7,455 nt of DNA from Lachnospiraceae bacterium (GCA_900764225.1 CAAFNG010000055.1:1-7455), one strand, 5' to 3'; positions 1-5,373 are shown, counted from the first letter of the stretch. Notes: generated from the sequence alone by a model not told the origin. Numbers and translations: made by a program.

Positions 1-35
1 ATTCGTCGGCAGCGTCAGATGTGTATAAGAGACAG
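1..35 (+). other. Nextera read-1 (i5 side) adapter, synthetic
   Basis: Bases 3-16 (TCGTCGGCAGCGTC) and 17-35 (AGATGTGTATAAGAGACAG) match the Illumina Nextera read-1 adapter and the Tn5 mosaic end exactly. Bases 1-2 (AT) would be the last two bases of an i5 index. Genomic DNA starts at 36. A GTG at 21 inside the adapter is in frame with the first gene and yields the familiar artefact peptide MYKRQ, so the 5' end of that gene model is not biological. Confidence 0.98.
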
Positions 36-1049
36 ATCGTAGGCTGTATTCCATATCTGGACAGTTACATATATTTTGACAGGAATGGAACTTTTATCGA
101 GAGTTCCACAGTCAGAAATGAAAAAGTGCCGTTTTTTGATGGAATAAAAGTTAAGCATGTGCTTTATAATGAGGAGCTTCCGATCAAGGATAAAACGGTT
201 ATGAACACGGCAGTAGCGCTTTCAACCATATTTCAGAAGAATGACAAGATTCCGGATCATATTGAATTCGGTGATGACGGACAGATCAGTCTGCTTTACG
301 GAGATATAACCGTAAAGCTTGGAAAAGATGAATATCTGGAAGACAAGATGGCGAGAGTGCTGGCCATTCTTCCGATGATTTCCGGAAAAAAAGGAATTCT
401 TCATGTGGAGAATGTGAATGACAGCTCCAAGATCATAACTCTGGAACAGGAACAGGATGAGACAGCAGATACTGCCGAAAACTGGACCGGTGGGTATGAT
501 GAAGAAGGCAATTATACCGGCGAGGGTGAATACGATGAAAACGGCAATTATGTTGGTCCGAAGCCACAGAGTGATCTGGAATATGCACTTTCCAACTGGG
601 TCGGTGGATACGATGAGGAAGGCGATTATACAGGAAGTGGAGAGTACGATGCAGATATGAACTATGTGGGACTGGCACCTACGGAGGAGAGTATGTCAGC
701 CAATGGCAGTTGGAAAGGCGGATACCGGGCGGATGGCGGCTATGATGGTGTCAGTGAGTATGATCGCGACGGTAATTATGTAGGATCTGCAGAGAATGCA
801 CAGAATTCGGACAGTGCTGATAATTTGGATAGTTCTTCCGAAGATGGATCTGACAGTAGTCAGGATAACAGCATGGATGTTTCCGGTACTGGAACAGATG
901 AAAATAACAGTGATTCTGATGGGACGGCTTATGACAGTAGTTCAGATGGTGATTACAGCTCCGAGTCTGATTCAGGTTACAGTGATGAATCAGACAGCTA
1001 TGATGGATATTCAGACGGTGATTACAGTGATGAATCTGCCTATGAATAA
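36..1049 (+). CDS. ftsQ: Cell division protein DivIB/FtsQ, 5'-truncated, with repeat-bearing acidic C-terminal tail
   Basis: 337 genuine residues remain; the cytoplasmic N-terminus, the membrane anchor and the POTRA domain lie off the contig. The first ~105 residues look like the end of the extracytoplasmic beta domain of FtsQ/DivIB: the patterns YIYFDRNGTFIESS, PFFDGIKV and a C-terminal DKMARVLAILPMISGKKG strand/helix segment are typical. In this family the protein sits in the divisome with FtsL and DivIC and helps control septal peptidoglycan synthesis. The tail is unusual. Three 26-residue repeats of the form WxGGYDxxGxYxGxxEYDxxxNYVG (480-557, 594-671, 708-785) are followed by ~87 residues (786-1046) made mostly of Ser, Asp, Gly, Glu, Asn and Tyr, with no Lys or Arg. 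Because FtsQ is N-in/C-out, the tail should face the cell wall. ftsZ follows after 258 bp, with no ftsA between. The family call rests on residual domain similarity and the ftsZ neighbour. Confidence 0.85.
   Translation: MVGCIPYLDSYIYFDRNGTFIESSTVRNEKVPFFDGIKVKHVLYNEELPIKDKTVMNTAVALSTIFQKNDKIPDHIEFGDDGQISLLYGDITVKLGKDEYLEDKMARVLAILPMISGKKGILHVENVNDSSKIITLEQEQDETADTAENWTGGYDEEGNYTGEGEYDENGNYVGPKPQSDLEYALSNWVGGYDEEGDYTGSGEYDADMNYVGLAPTEESMSANGSWKGGYRADGGYDGVSEYDRDGNYVGSAENAQNSDSADNLDSSSEDGSDSSQDNSMDVSGTGTDENNSDSDGTAYDSSSDGDYSSESDSGYSDESDSYDGYSDGDYSDESAYE
480..785 (+). repeat. Three in-frame 78-bp (26-residue) W/Y/G/D repeats in the FtsQ tail
   Basis: Units are at 480-557, 594-671 and 708-785, with 36-bp spacers between them. 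Each unit holds two half-repeats of the form GxYDxxGxYxG, so the motif appears six times. The tryptophan at unit position 2, the GG pair and the closing NYVG are kept in all three units. DNA identity between units is much lower than protein similarity, with many synonymous changes. This suggests an old duplication kept by selection on the protein rather than a recent slippage product. Confidence 0.85.
977..1036 (+). repeat. 15-bp direct repeat within the Ser/Asp tail of ftsQ
   Basis: TTACAGTGATGAATC occurs at 977-991 and again at 1022-1036, offset by 45 bp, a multiple of three. Both copies encode YSDES in the same frame. It lies in low-complexity coding sequence and is consistent with recent tail growth by in-frame duplication, unlike the more diverged 26-residue repeats upstream. 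Confidence 0.75.
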
Positions 1050-1204
1050 GAGAACCACAGACATATTATAATTAGGAAAGTTTTTTCAAAAAAACTTGCT
1101 GGAAACCTTTGGACATTTTGCCAGAGATTGTTTTGGAAATCTTTGTATTAATAGAAACAGTGCCGAAATTTAGTAAAAAAAGTATAAAAAAACAAAATTA
1201 GTGG

Positions 1205-1233
1205 TTGATTAATTACCGAAAAAAATATATGAT
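1205..1233 (+). promoter_or_regulatory. Candidate sigma-A promoter for ftsZ
   Basis: TTGATT at 1205-1210 and TATGAT at 1228-1233 are separated by exactly 17 bp, close to the TTGACA-17-TATAAT consensus. Transcription would begin near 1240, giving a leader of roughly 65-70 nt before the ftsZ start. The whole gap after ftsQ is very A/T-rich, so a chance match is possible, but the spacing and both hexamers are good. Confidence 0.65.
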
Positions 1234-1307
1234 ATATCTATGTGTATATGTAGCTTGGAATAATTACACTGAATCGGATATCAGGTAGAAATAAAGGAGG
1301 AAGTACA

Positions 1308-2471
1308 TTGTTAGAGATAATGACGAATGAGGCTGAGTCTTCTGCGAAGATTATTGTAATTGGAGTAGGCGGCGCAGGTAATAATGCGGTAAACAGAATG
1401 GTGGAAGAGGCCATTGGCGGAGTTGAGTTTGTAGGTGTCAACACTGATAAACAGGCCCTGACTCTGTGTAAAGCTCCGACTGTACTTCAGATTGGTGAAA
1501 AAATTACTAAGGGTCTTGGCGCCGGCGCACAGCCGGAGGTTGGTCAGAAGGCTGCTGAGGAGAGCATCGAGGAAGTTAAGAAGATCATTGAGGGAGCTGA
1601 CATGGTTTTCGTTACCTGTGGTATGGGTGGCGGAACAGGAACAGGTGCTGCTCCTGTAATCGCCGGTGCGGCGAAAGAGATGGGTATCCTGACTGTCGGT
1701 GTTGTTACCAAGCCATTCCGCTTTGAAGCAAAGACCCGTATGAATAATGCACTTGCAGGAATTGAAAATCTGAAGAAAGCAGTTGATACTTTAATTGTCA
1801 TTCCGAATGACAAATTACTTGAGATCGTTGACAGAAGAACGACTATGCCGGAAGCATTGCGTAAAGCTGACGAGGTTCTTCAGCAGGCCGTACAGGGAAT
1901 CACAGACCTGATTAATCTGCCGGCTCTGATTAATCTTGACTTTGCAGATGTACAGACAGTTATGACAGACAAGGGAATCGCACACATCGGTATCGGTGAG
2001 GCAAGAGGCGATGATAAGGCTATGGAGGCTGTACAGCAGGCTGTATCTTCTCCGCTTCTTGAGACAACCATTAACGGAGCAACACATGTTATCATCAATA
2101 TTTCCGGTGATATTTCCCTTATGGATGCCAATGACGCAGCAAGCTATGTACAGGAGCTTACAGGTGAAGATGCAAACATCATCTTCGGTGCTATGTATGA
2201 TGACTCTGTTGCAGATTATGCGAGAATTACAGTTATTGCTACAGGACTTACAGACAATAACCTCCAGAATTCTCCGTTTGGAAACAGAGCTTCCAATTCT
2301 GTGTTTGGAGCAGCTAAGAAGAATAGTCAGACATCTGCATCAGGTATGAATCTTAATATGCCAAGTTTCAGTCTGCCGACTATGAACTCCACACAGTTCA
2401 ATACCAAGGCACCGACAAGCACTGTACAGAAGAAAGACATCCAGATTCCGGACTTCCTTAAGAACAGATAA
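1308..2471 (+). CDS. ftsZ: Cell division GTPase FtsZ
   Basis: 387 residues, full length for the family. FtsZ is the bacterial tubulin homologue that polymerises with GTP into the cytoplasmic Z-ring and recruits the divisome. Visible motifs are the N-terminal nucleotide-binding loop [12 protein letters not shown] (20-31), the tubulin signature GGGTGTG (107-113), the T7 synergy loop NLDFAD (209-214) that completes the GTPase site of the next subunit, a variable Ser/Thr/Asn-rich linker (~317-375), and the conserved C-terminal peptide [10 protein letters not shown] (378-387) that binds FtsA, SepF, ZapA or EzrA-type partners. The start is TTG at 1308: AAGGAGG at 1294-1300 is 7 nt upstream, and MLE is the usual firmicute FtsZ start. 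The next in-frame ATG (1320) lies too far from that site. Its own promoter and a downstream terminator make it expressible alone. Confidence 0.98.
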   Translation: MLEIMTNEAESSAKIIVIGVGGAGNNAVNRMVEEAIGGVEFVGVNTDKQALTLCKAPTVLQIGEKITKGLGAGAQPEVGQKAAEESIEEVKKIIEGADMVFVTCGMGGGTGTGAAPVIAGAAKEMGILTVGVVTKPFRFEAKTRMNNALAGIENLKKAVDTLIVIPNDKLLEIVDRRTTMPEALRKADEVLQQAVQGITDLINLPALINLDFADVQTVMTDKGIAHIGIGEARGDDKAMEAVQQAVSSPLLETTINGATHVIINISGDISLMDANDAASYVQELTGEDANIIFGAMYDDSVADYARITVIATGLTDNNLQNSPFGNRASNSVFGAAKKNSQTSASGMNLNMPSFSLPTMNSTQFNTKAPTSTVQKKDIQIPDFLKNR

Positions 2472-2487
2472 ATGTTTATCAGAGAAT

Positions 2488-2527
2488 AAAAAAAACGGCA
2501 GAGAACCTGAATCTCTGCCGGTTTTTT
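2488..2527 (+). terminator. Bidirectional intrinsic terminator between ftsZ and the convergent DUF1540 gene
   Basis: CGGCAGAG (2496-2503) pairs perfectly with CTCTGCCG (2513-2520) around a 9-nt loop. On the plus strand it is followed by six T (2522-2527), stopping ftsZ transcripts. On the minus strand the run of A at 2488-2495 becomes eight T, so the same hairpin should also end the DUF1540 transcript. Confidence 0.9.
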
Positions 2528-2528
2528 G

Positions 2529-2553
2529 TATCACAGAAAATCGCGCTGTGATA
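2529..2553. repeat. Perfect 8-bp inverted repeat in the convergent intergenic gap
   Basis: TATCACAG (2529-2536) is inverted as CTGTGATA (2546-2553) around a 9-nt spacer. It has no T-run on either side, so it is not an intrinsic terminator by itself. It lies immediately next to the shared terminator and within the 3' untranslated part of the minus-strand gene, where it could protect the RNA 3' end or be incidental. GCTGTGAT recurs at 2577-2584. Confidence 0.5.
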
Positions 2554-2588
2554 TCATAAAGGCATAAAGAAACTGAGCTGTGATCATA

Positions 2589-2912
2589 TCAGCATTTGCA
2601 TTCGAATGTATCGCATTTTGTATCACAGCAACGATGGGCATTATCTCCGGATACGTTGATAGAAGCAGCAGTGCATTTGCAGTGCTCATTGTAGGTGCAG
2701 TTGTGTGCTTTGCAGTCGATGTTGATCGTTTCACATCCGCATCCGGAATCTACTGCGTTCATTGCAGCCCCGTCTTTCTGGTCACGGAAGCTTTCGCAGG
2801 CTGTATCATCTGCATAGCGGGCTTCGGCTCCATCTACATTGATGGAACCTTTGGAGCAGAGGGAGTTTTTGTTGTAACAGCAGTTGTGGGCGGAACATTT
2901 TAAAAGTGTCAT
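2589..2912 (-). CDS. Small Cys-rich protein with two DUF1540 units
   Basis: 107 residues with 16 cysteines. Two matching units are present, at residues ~4-42 and ~65-103. Each begins xxCxAHNC and keeps the spacing C-x4-C-x7-C-x19-C exactly (C6, C11, C19, C39 and C67, C72, C80, C100), with a shared SINV segment. This is the pattern of DUF1540, a domain of unknown function common in Clostridia and probably metal-binding, judged from the paired cysteines. There is no signal peptide or membrane segment. The start is ATG at 2912-2910, with AGGAGG at 2926-2921 eight nt upstream. A longer reading from 2975 adds 21 residues but has no ribosome site. It converges on ftsZ and shares its terminator; the neighbours give no clue to function. 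Extra cysteines outside the repeat positions (12, 58, 60, 78, 95, 96, 105, 107) may widen metal binding. Confidence 0.88.
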   Translation of the reverse strand: MTLLKCSAHNCCYNKNSLCSKGSINVDGAEARYADDTACESFRDQKDGAAMNAVDSGCGCETINIDCKAHNCTYNEHCKCTAASINVSGDNAHRCCDTKCDTFECKC

Positions 2913-2940
2913 TTTATTTTCCTCCTGATAATAGATTAAT

Positions 2941-2973
2941 GGATCGAAACACAAAATTTTCGGTTTTGATTCC
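2941..2973. repeat. Imperfect inverted repeat upstream of the DUF1540 gene
   Basis: GGATCGAAA (2941-2949) can pair with TTTTGATTCC (2964-2973) with one bulge and one wobble pair. It lies 29-61 bp upstream of the DUF1540 start on the minus strand, so it could be a leader hairpin or an operator. No clear promoter hexamer pair could be fixed for this gene. Confidence 0.35.
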
Positions 2974-2985
2974 ATAAAAAGAAGT

Positions 2986-3063
2986 ATGTCTGAAAAGAAA
3001 AAAAATATGCAGAAAAAGAAAAAATTTCAAGAAAGAGCTGACGAAAGAGCAGAACTGTTATAA
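2986..3063 (+). CDS. Possible 25-residue Lys-rich small ORF
   Basis: ATG at 2986 opens a reading frame of 25 codons ending in TAA at 3061-3063. The product, starting MSEKKKNMQKKKKFQERADE, has about nine lysines and looks like a short amphipathic, strongly basic helix. I do not recognise it. Only a weak AAGAAG lies upstream and no promoter is evident, so it may simply reflect A-rich non-coding DNA. In its favour, it is followed 42 bp later by a well-formed terminator that has no other obvious plus-strand gene to serve. Confidence 0.2.
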   Translation: MSEKKKNMQKKKKFQERADERAELL

Positions 3064-3100
3064 TTAATAAAAATAAGCTTATGAAGAAATAATAAATACG

Positions 3101-3135
3101 GAAACGGAGTCTGCTAAGGCAGGCTCCATTTTTTT
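3101..3135 (+). terminator. Orphan intrinsic terminator
   Basis: GGAGTCTGC (3106-3114) pairs with GCAGGCTCC (3119-3127), nine pairs with one G-T wobble, around the loop TAAG. Seven T follow at 3129-3135. The previous annotated plus-strand gene, ftsZ, already has its own terminator 600 bp upstream. This one must therefore serve a small transcript from 2930-3100, or be a relic. TATAAT at 3059-3064, with only a poor upstream hexamer (CTGACG, 15-bp spacer), could start a ~65-nt RNA. Confidence 0.75.
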
Positions 3136-3210
3136 GCAGAAGAAAATCGTTGCTCATAAGGTGAAAATTAACAAAAAATTTACGAAACCAGGTTAATTAT
3201 GTCTGGCACA

Positions 3211-3239
3211 TTGTGAACCATATTTGTACGTGATAAAAT
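3211..3239 (+). promoter_or_regulatory. Promoter-like sequence upstream of the broken pilin gene
   Basis: TTGTGA (3211-3216) and TAAAAT (3234-3239) are 17 bp apart. Transcription would start near 3246, only about 12 bp before the first in-frame codon of the pilin remnant. It may be the original promoter of that gene, now joined directly to the middle of the coding sequence. The region is A/T-rich, so chance is possible. Confidence 0.35.
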
Positions 3240-3257
3240 GAAAAAAACTATCAATAA

Positions 3258-3767
3258 AAAGGAAGCCAGTTCAGTTTCACGCTGACCCCGAAGACAGAAG
3301 GCGATGAGAACACAGAGCAGACAGTAAAGAATGAAAATGGAAAGATCACATTCGCCAAACTGAGCTACAGCAAGGCCGGAACCTACGAGTATGAACTGAG
3401 CGAGGTACAGAAAGTACCGTCCGAATATACAGCAGACCAGACGAAACATAAAGTGACAGTAGAAGTAACAGACAACGGAAAAGGCCAGCTGGAATCCAAG
3501 GTAACGTATGATGCAGATGCAGATAAGGTCGTATTTGTGAATACTTATGCAGCAAAAGGAAGAATAAATTTAACTGAAGAGAAATTCCTGACAGGAAAGA
3601 CGCTCAATGAAGGAGATTACAACTTCGTATTAGCAGATGCGGACAATCAGATACTTTCGAACAAGCAAAACGATGAAGATGGAAATGTGACCGATACATG
3701 GACATCTACGTTGAAGGATCATCCGGTTATTCTGGAAGCTGGAAGCTATAAGCTTTCTGGGTTCTGA
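3258..3767 (+). pseudogene. Remnant of a pilin/adhesin gene (FctA-type isopeptide-linker domain plus start of a SpaA-like domain)
   Basis: One open frame runs from just after a stop (TAA 3255-3257) to TGA 3765-3767, about 169 codons. The first ~100 residues follow the streptococcal pilin isopeptide-linker (FctA/Spy0128) pattern: QFSFTLTPKTEGDEN, TVKNENGKITFAKLSYSKAGTYEYEL, SEYTADQTKHKVTVEV, VVFVNTY. A second segment starts GRINLTEEKFLTGKTLNEG and ends DTWTSTLKDHPVILEAGSYKLSGF, resembling fimbrial-subunit repeats of Gram-positive pili. There is no start codon, ribosome site or signal peptide before the first domain, and no LPXTG sortase signal, hydrophobic tail or basic end after the second. 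The only possible start, GTG at 3453, falls inside a beta strand with no ribosome site. A separate-frame ATG at 3238 (MKKTINKK, then a stop at 3283) could be the old signal-peptide start, now cut from its frame. I read this as a gene that lost both ends. Confidence 0.75.
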
Positions 3768-3818
3768 ACCGTCATTGCCACTGAAACAAAAAATATCAAA
3801 GAAATCCGGAAAAAACAG

Positions 3819-3847
3819 TTGACAAACACAACACACCATGGTATTCT
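3819..3847 (+). promoter_or_regulatory. Strong sigma-A promoter of the infC-rpmI-rplT operon
   Basis: A perfect TTGACA at 3819-3824 is followed after 17 bp by TATTCT at 3842-3847. Transcription should start near 3854, giving a leader of about 220 nt before infC. This fits a strongly expressed translation operon. Confidence 0.85.
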
Positions 3848-3853
3848 CTTAGA

Positions 3854-4075
3854 GTACGTAGCGAAAAGAAAGCAGAGTTCACTCTCACCTCAGCGCTGAA
3901 GACAAGCGACTCAGGTCAATATTGCACAGTACTGCGAACGGATAATCCATCAGTGCGCAGGTGTAATTTTGAAAGTGTGGACATCTGTCTGCGCTTTTTT
4001 TGTGCAGGAGATCATCCTGGCACATCAATGAGAAAGAAAAAACGAATTCTATCATGTTCATGGAGGTGTACAACA
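3854..4075 (+). promoter_or_regulatory. infC leader with attenuator, probable L20 leader
   Basis: This ~220-nt untranslated leader holds a terminator-like hairpin: GCGCAG at 3955-3960 pairs with CTGCGC at 3989-3994, with further pairing of AGGTGT (3959-3964) and ACATCT (3981-3986) possible, followed by seven T at 3995-4001. Upstream, CTGCG at 3932-3936 can instead pair with CGCAG at 3956-3960, the 5' arm of the terminator, so terminator and antiterminator would exclude each other. A second hairpin follows at 4002-4023. In Bacillus, L20 binds the infC leader and promotes termination (the L20 leader family). The gene order and this layout match that family, but I have not compared it with a covariance model. 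Confidence 0.7.
3955..4001 (+). terminator. Attenuator terminator hairpin in the infC leader
   Basis: The basal stem GCGCAG/CTGCGC directly abuts a seven-T run, with a long partly paired apical region. It lies about 75 nt before infC, so it acts within the leader, not between genes. Read-through is needed for expression of IF3, L35 and L20. Confidence 0.75.
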
Positions 4076-4582
4076 ATTAGCGGTTTAATGATTAACGAAC
4101 AGATCAGAGACAGAGAGGTACGCTTGATTGGTCCGGACGGAGCACAGCTTGGAATCGTGTCCGCCAGAGAAGCGATGGCGAAAGCACAGGAGGCAGGGCT
4201 TGACCTTGTAAAGATTGCCCCACAGGCGAAACCGCCGGTATGCAAGATCATTGATTACGGTAAATACCGTTACGAGCTTGCCAGAAAAGAAAAAGAGGCC
4301 AGAAAAAAGCAGAAAACCATCGATGTCAAAGAAGTGCGTCTTTCCCCGAACATTGATACGAACGATTTAAAGACGAAGGTAAATGCAGCAAGAAAGTTCC
4401 TTAGCAAGGGTGACAGAGTTAAGGTTACACTTCGTTTCCGCGGAAGAGAGATGGCACATATGTCCAGCAGCAAACATGTGCTTGACGACTTCGCAGATCT
4501 TCTGTCCGATATAGCGACTGTAGAGAAGGCTCCGAAGGTAGAAGGCAGAAGCATGACAATGTTTCTGACTGAGAAACGGTAG
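4076..4582 (+). CDS. infC: Translation initiation factor IF-3, ATT start
   Basis: 168 residues, normal length. IF3 binds the 30S subunit, blocks premature 50S joining and checks start-codon/initiator-tRNA pairing. The N-domain begins GLMINEQIRDREVRLIG and carries the family signature PPVCKIIDYGKYRYE (53-67). A Lys/Arg-rich linker helix (~68-82) leads to the C-domain with VRLSPNI, VTLRFRGREMAH (117-128) and the closing MTMFLTEK. I place the start at ATT 4076-4078 because GGAGGT (4062-4067) is 8 nt upstream. In-frame ATG 4088 lies 20 nt from that site, and ATG 4028 has no ribosome site. A GTG at 3953 would run through the leader terminator. Non-standard ATT starts are known for infC, where IF3 rejects its own start codon and so limits its synthesis. 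It is the first gene of the operon; rpmI follows after 83 bp. Confidence 0.95.
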   Translation: MSGLMINEQIRDREVRLIGPDGAQLGIVSAREAMAKAQEAGLDLVKIAPQAKPPVCKIIDYGKYRYELARKEKEARKKQKTIDVKEVRLSPNIDTNDLKTKVNAARKFLSKGDRVKVTLRFRGREMAHMSSSKHVLDDFADLLSDIATVEKAPKVEGRSMTMFLTEKR

Positions 4583-4665
4583 ATATCTCAGTCTTCACGG
4601 CAATAGCCGGGCAGAACGGGATGTTATATAAAATTTAGAAGTACCAAATCAAGGAGGAATTCATA

Positions 4666-4863
4666 ATGCCAAAAATTAAAACTTGCAGAGCAGCAGCAAA
4701 GCGCTTTAAAAAAACAGGTACAGGAAAATTAGTAAGAAATAAAGCCTACAAGAGCCATATCCTTACAAAGAAATCTCAGAAGAGAAAGAGAAATCTGAGA
4801 AAATCTACTGTTGTTGATTCTACTAACGTAAAGAGCATGAAGAAAGCATTACCATATTTATAA
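4666..4863 (+). CDS. rpmI: Large-subunit ribosomal protein L35 (bL35)
   Basis: 65 residues, full length. The start [20 protein letters not shown] and the core [16 protein letters not shown] are typical of bL35, a small, very basic protein of the 50S subunit that lies buried in 23S rRNA. About a third of its residues are Lys or Arg. An AAGGAGG ribosome site lies just before the ATG. It sits between infC and rplT, the standard infC-rpmI-rplT order in most bacteria, with 83 bp before and 33 bp after. No separate promoter is seen, so it depends on the leader-controlled transcript. Confidence 0.98.
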   Translation: MPKIKTCRAAAKRFKKTGTGKLVRNKAYKSHILTKKSQKRKRNLRKSTVVDSTNVKSMKKALPYL

Positions 4864-4896
4864 GATAGAGAAGACGAACAGGAGGAGAATTAAGAA

Positions 4897-5253
4897 ATGG
4901 CAAGAATTAAAGGCGGATTAAACGCAAAGAAAAGACATAACCGTACATTAAAACTGGCAAAAGGCTACAGAGGAGCCCGTTCCAAACAGTATAGAGTAGC
5001 AAAACAGTCTGTAATGAGAGCTCTTACAAGCTCCTATGCAGGAAGAAAACAGAAGAAACGTCAGTTCAGACAGCTCTGGATCGCCCGTATCAACGCAGCT
5101 GCAAGAATGAACGGACTTTCCTACAGCAAAATGATGCACGGCCTTAAAGTTGCAAACATCGACATCAACAGAAAGATGCTTGCAGAGATGGCAGTTAACG
5201 ATGCAGCAGGCTTCACAGCACTTGCTGAGATCGCTAAGAAAGCAATCGCATAA
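4897..5253 (+). CDS. rplT: Large-subunit ribosomal protein L20 (bL20)
   Basis: 118 residues, full length. [30 protein letters not shown] at the N-terminus forms the long basic extension that is needed for early 50S assembly by folding 23S rRNA domain I. The C-terminal globular part ([19 protein letters not shown] through [12 protein letters not shown]) is the region that in other species also binds the operon's own mRNA. GGAGGAG at 4881-4887 serves as ribosome site. As the last gene of the operon, L20 is the likely sensor that closes the feedback loop on the leader upstream of infC. It ends 24 bp before a strong terminator. Confidence 0.98.
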   Translation: MARIKGGLNAKKRHNRTLKLAKGYRGARSKQYRVAKQSVMRALTSSYAGRKQKKRQFRQLWIARINAAARMNGLSYSKMMHGLKVANIDINRKMLAEMAVNDAAGFTALAEIAKKAIA

Positions 5254-5277
5254 GTAAAGTATTAAGAGACGAAGGAG

Positions 5278-5305
5278 TCCAGGGAATTTTTCCCTGGATT
5301 TTTTT
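5278..5305 (+). terminator. Intrinsic terminator of the infC-rpmI-rplT operon
   Basis: TCCAGGGA (5278-5285) pairs perfectly with TCCCTGGA (5291-5298) around a 5-nt A/T loop, followed by seven T (5299-5305). A textbook Rho-independent terminator 24 bp after rplT. Confidence 0.95.
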
Positions 5306-5338
5306 GTAAAAAAATTCAGACAATTTGCCGAAAAACGA

Positions 5339-5373
5339 CACAAGCTGTACAGCGGACAAGTGTCCGCGTTGTG
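5339..5373. promoter_or_regulatory. Cluster of nested palindromes upstream of the livK promoter
   Basis: A perfect 10-bp palindrome GCTGTACAGC (5344-5353) overlaps an inverted repeat GCGGAC-AAGT-GTCCGC (5352-5367), and both lie inside CACAA (5339-5343)/TTGTG (5369-5373). No T-run follows, so it is not a terminator. It ends about 38 bp upstream of the -35 box, a typical place for an activator or repressor site. The binding protein is unknown. Confidence 0.4.

Noticed and set aside
433..678. Other-frame ORFs over the FtsQ repeats (also 457-660 and 796-1071)
   Set aside because: Shadows created by the repetitive, biased coding sequence. They have no ribosome sites or domains.
480..785. FtsQ repeats as EF-hand, dockerin or MORN repeats
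   Set aside because: The Asp spacing does not fit the EF-hand or dockerin loop, and the Gly/Tyr order differs from MORN; no known family was assigned.
1078..1097. AAGTTTTTT/AAAAAACTT inverted repeat after ftsQ as a terminator
   Set aside because: The stem is almost all A-T pairs with a tiny loop and no following T-run; too weak to call.
1815..2131. Minus-strand and plus-strand overlapping frames inside ftsZ
   Set aside because: Wholly inside a confidently identified gene, with no independent signals.
2580..2903. 107-residue plus-strand open frame opposite the DUF1540 gene
   Set aside because: Antisense shadow; the minus strand has the ribosome site and two precise Cys repeats.
2936..3157. 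Minus-strand Phe-rich hydrophobic 73-residue frame
   Set aside because: Produced by poly-A runs read as Phe codons. It has no ribosome site and crosses the plus-strand terminator.
3453..3767. GTG 3453 as the true start of a 104-residue secreted protein
   Set aside because: It falls inside an FctA strand with no ribosome site, and the recognisable domain continues upstream. It is treated as part of the pseudogene.
3953..4075. Extended infC start at GTG 3953 or ATG 4028
   Set aside because: GTG 3953 lies inside the leader terminator stem and ATG 4028 has no ribosome site; the added residues do not resemble IF3.
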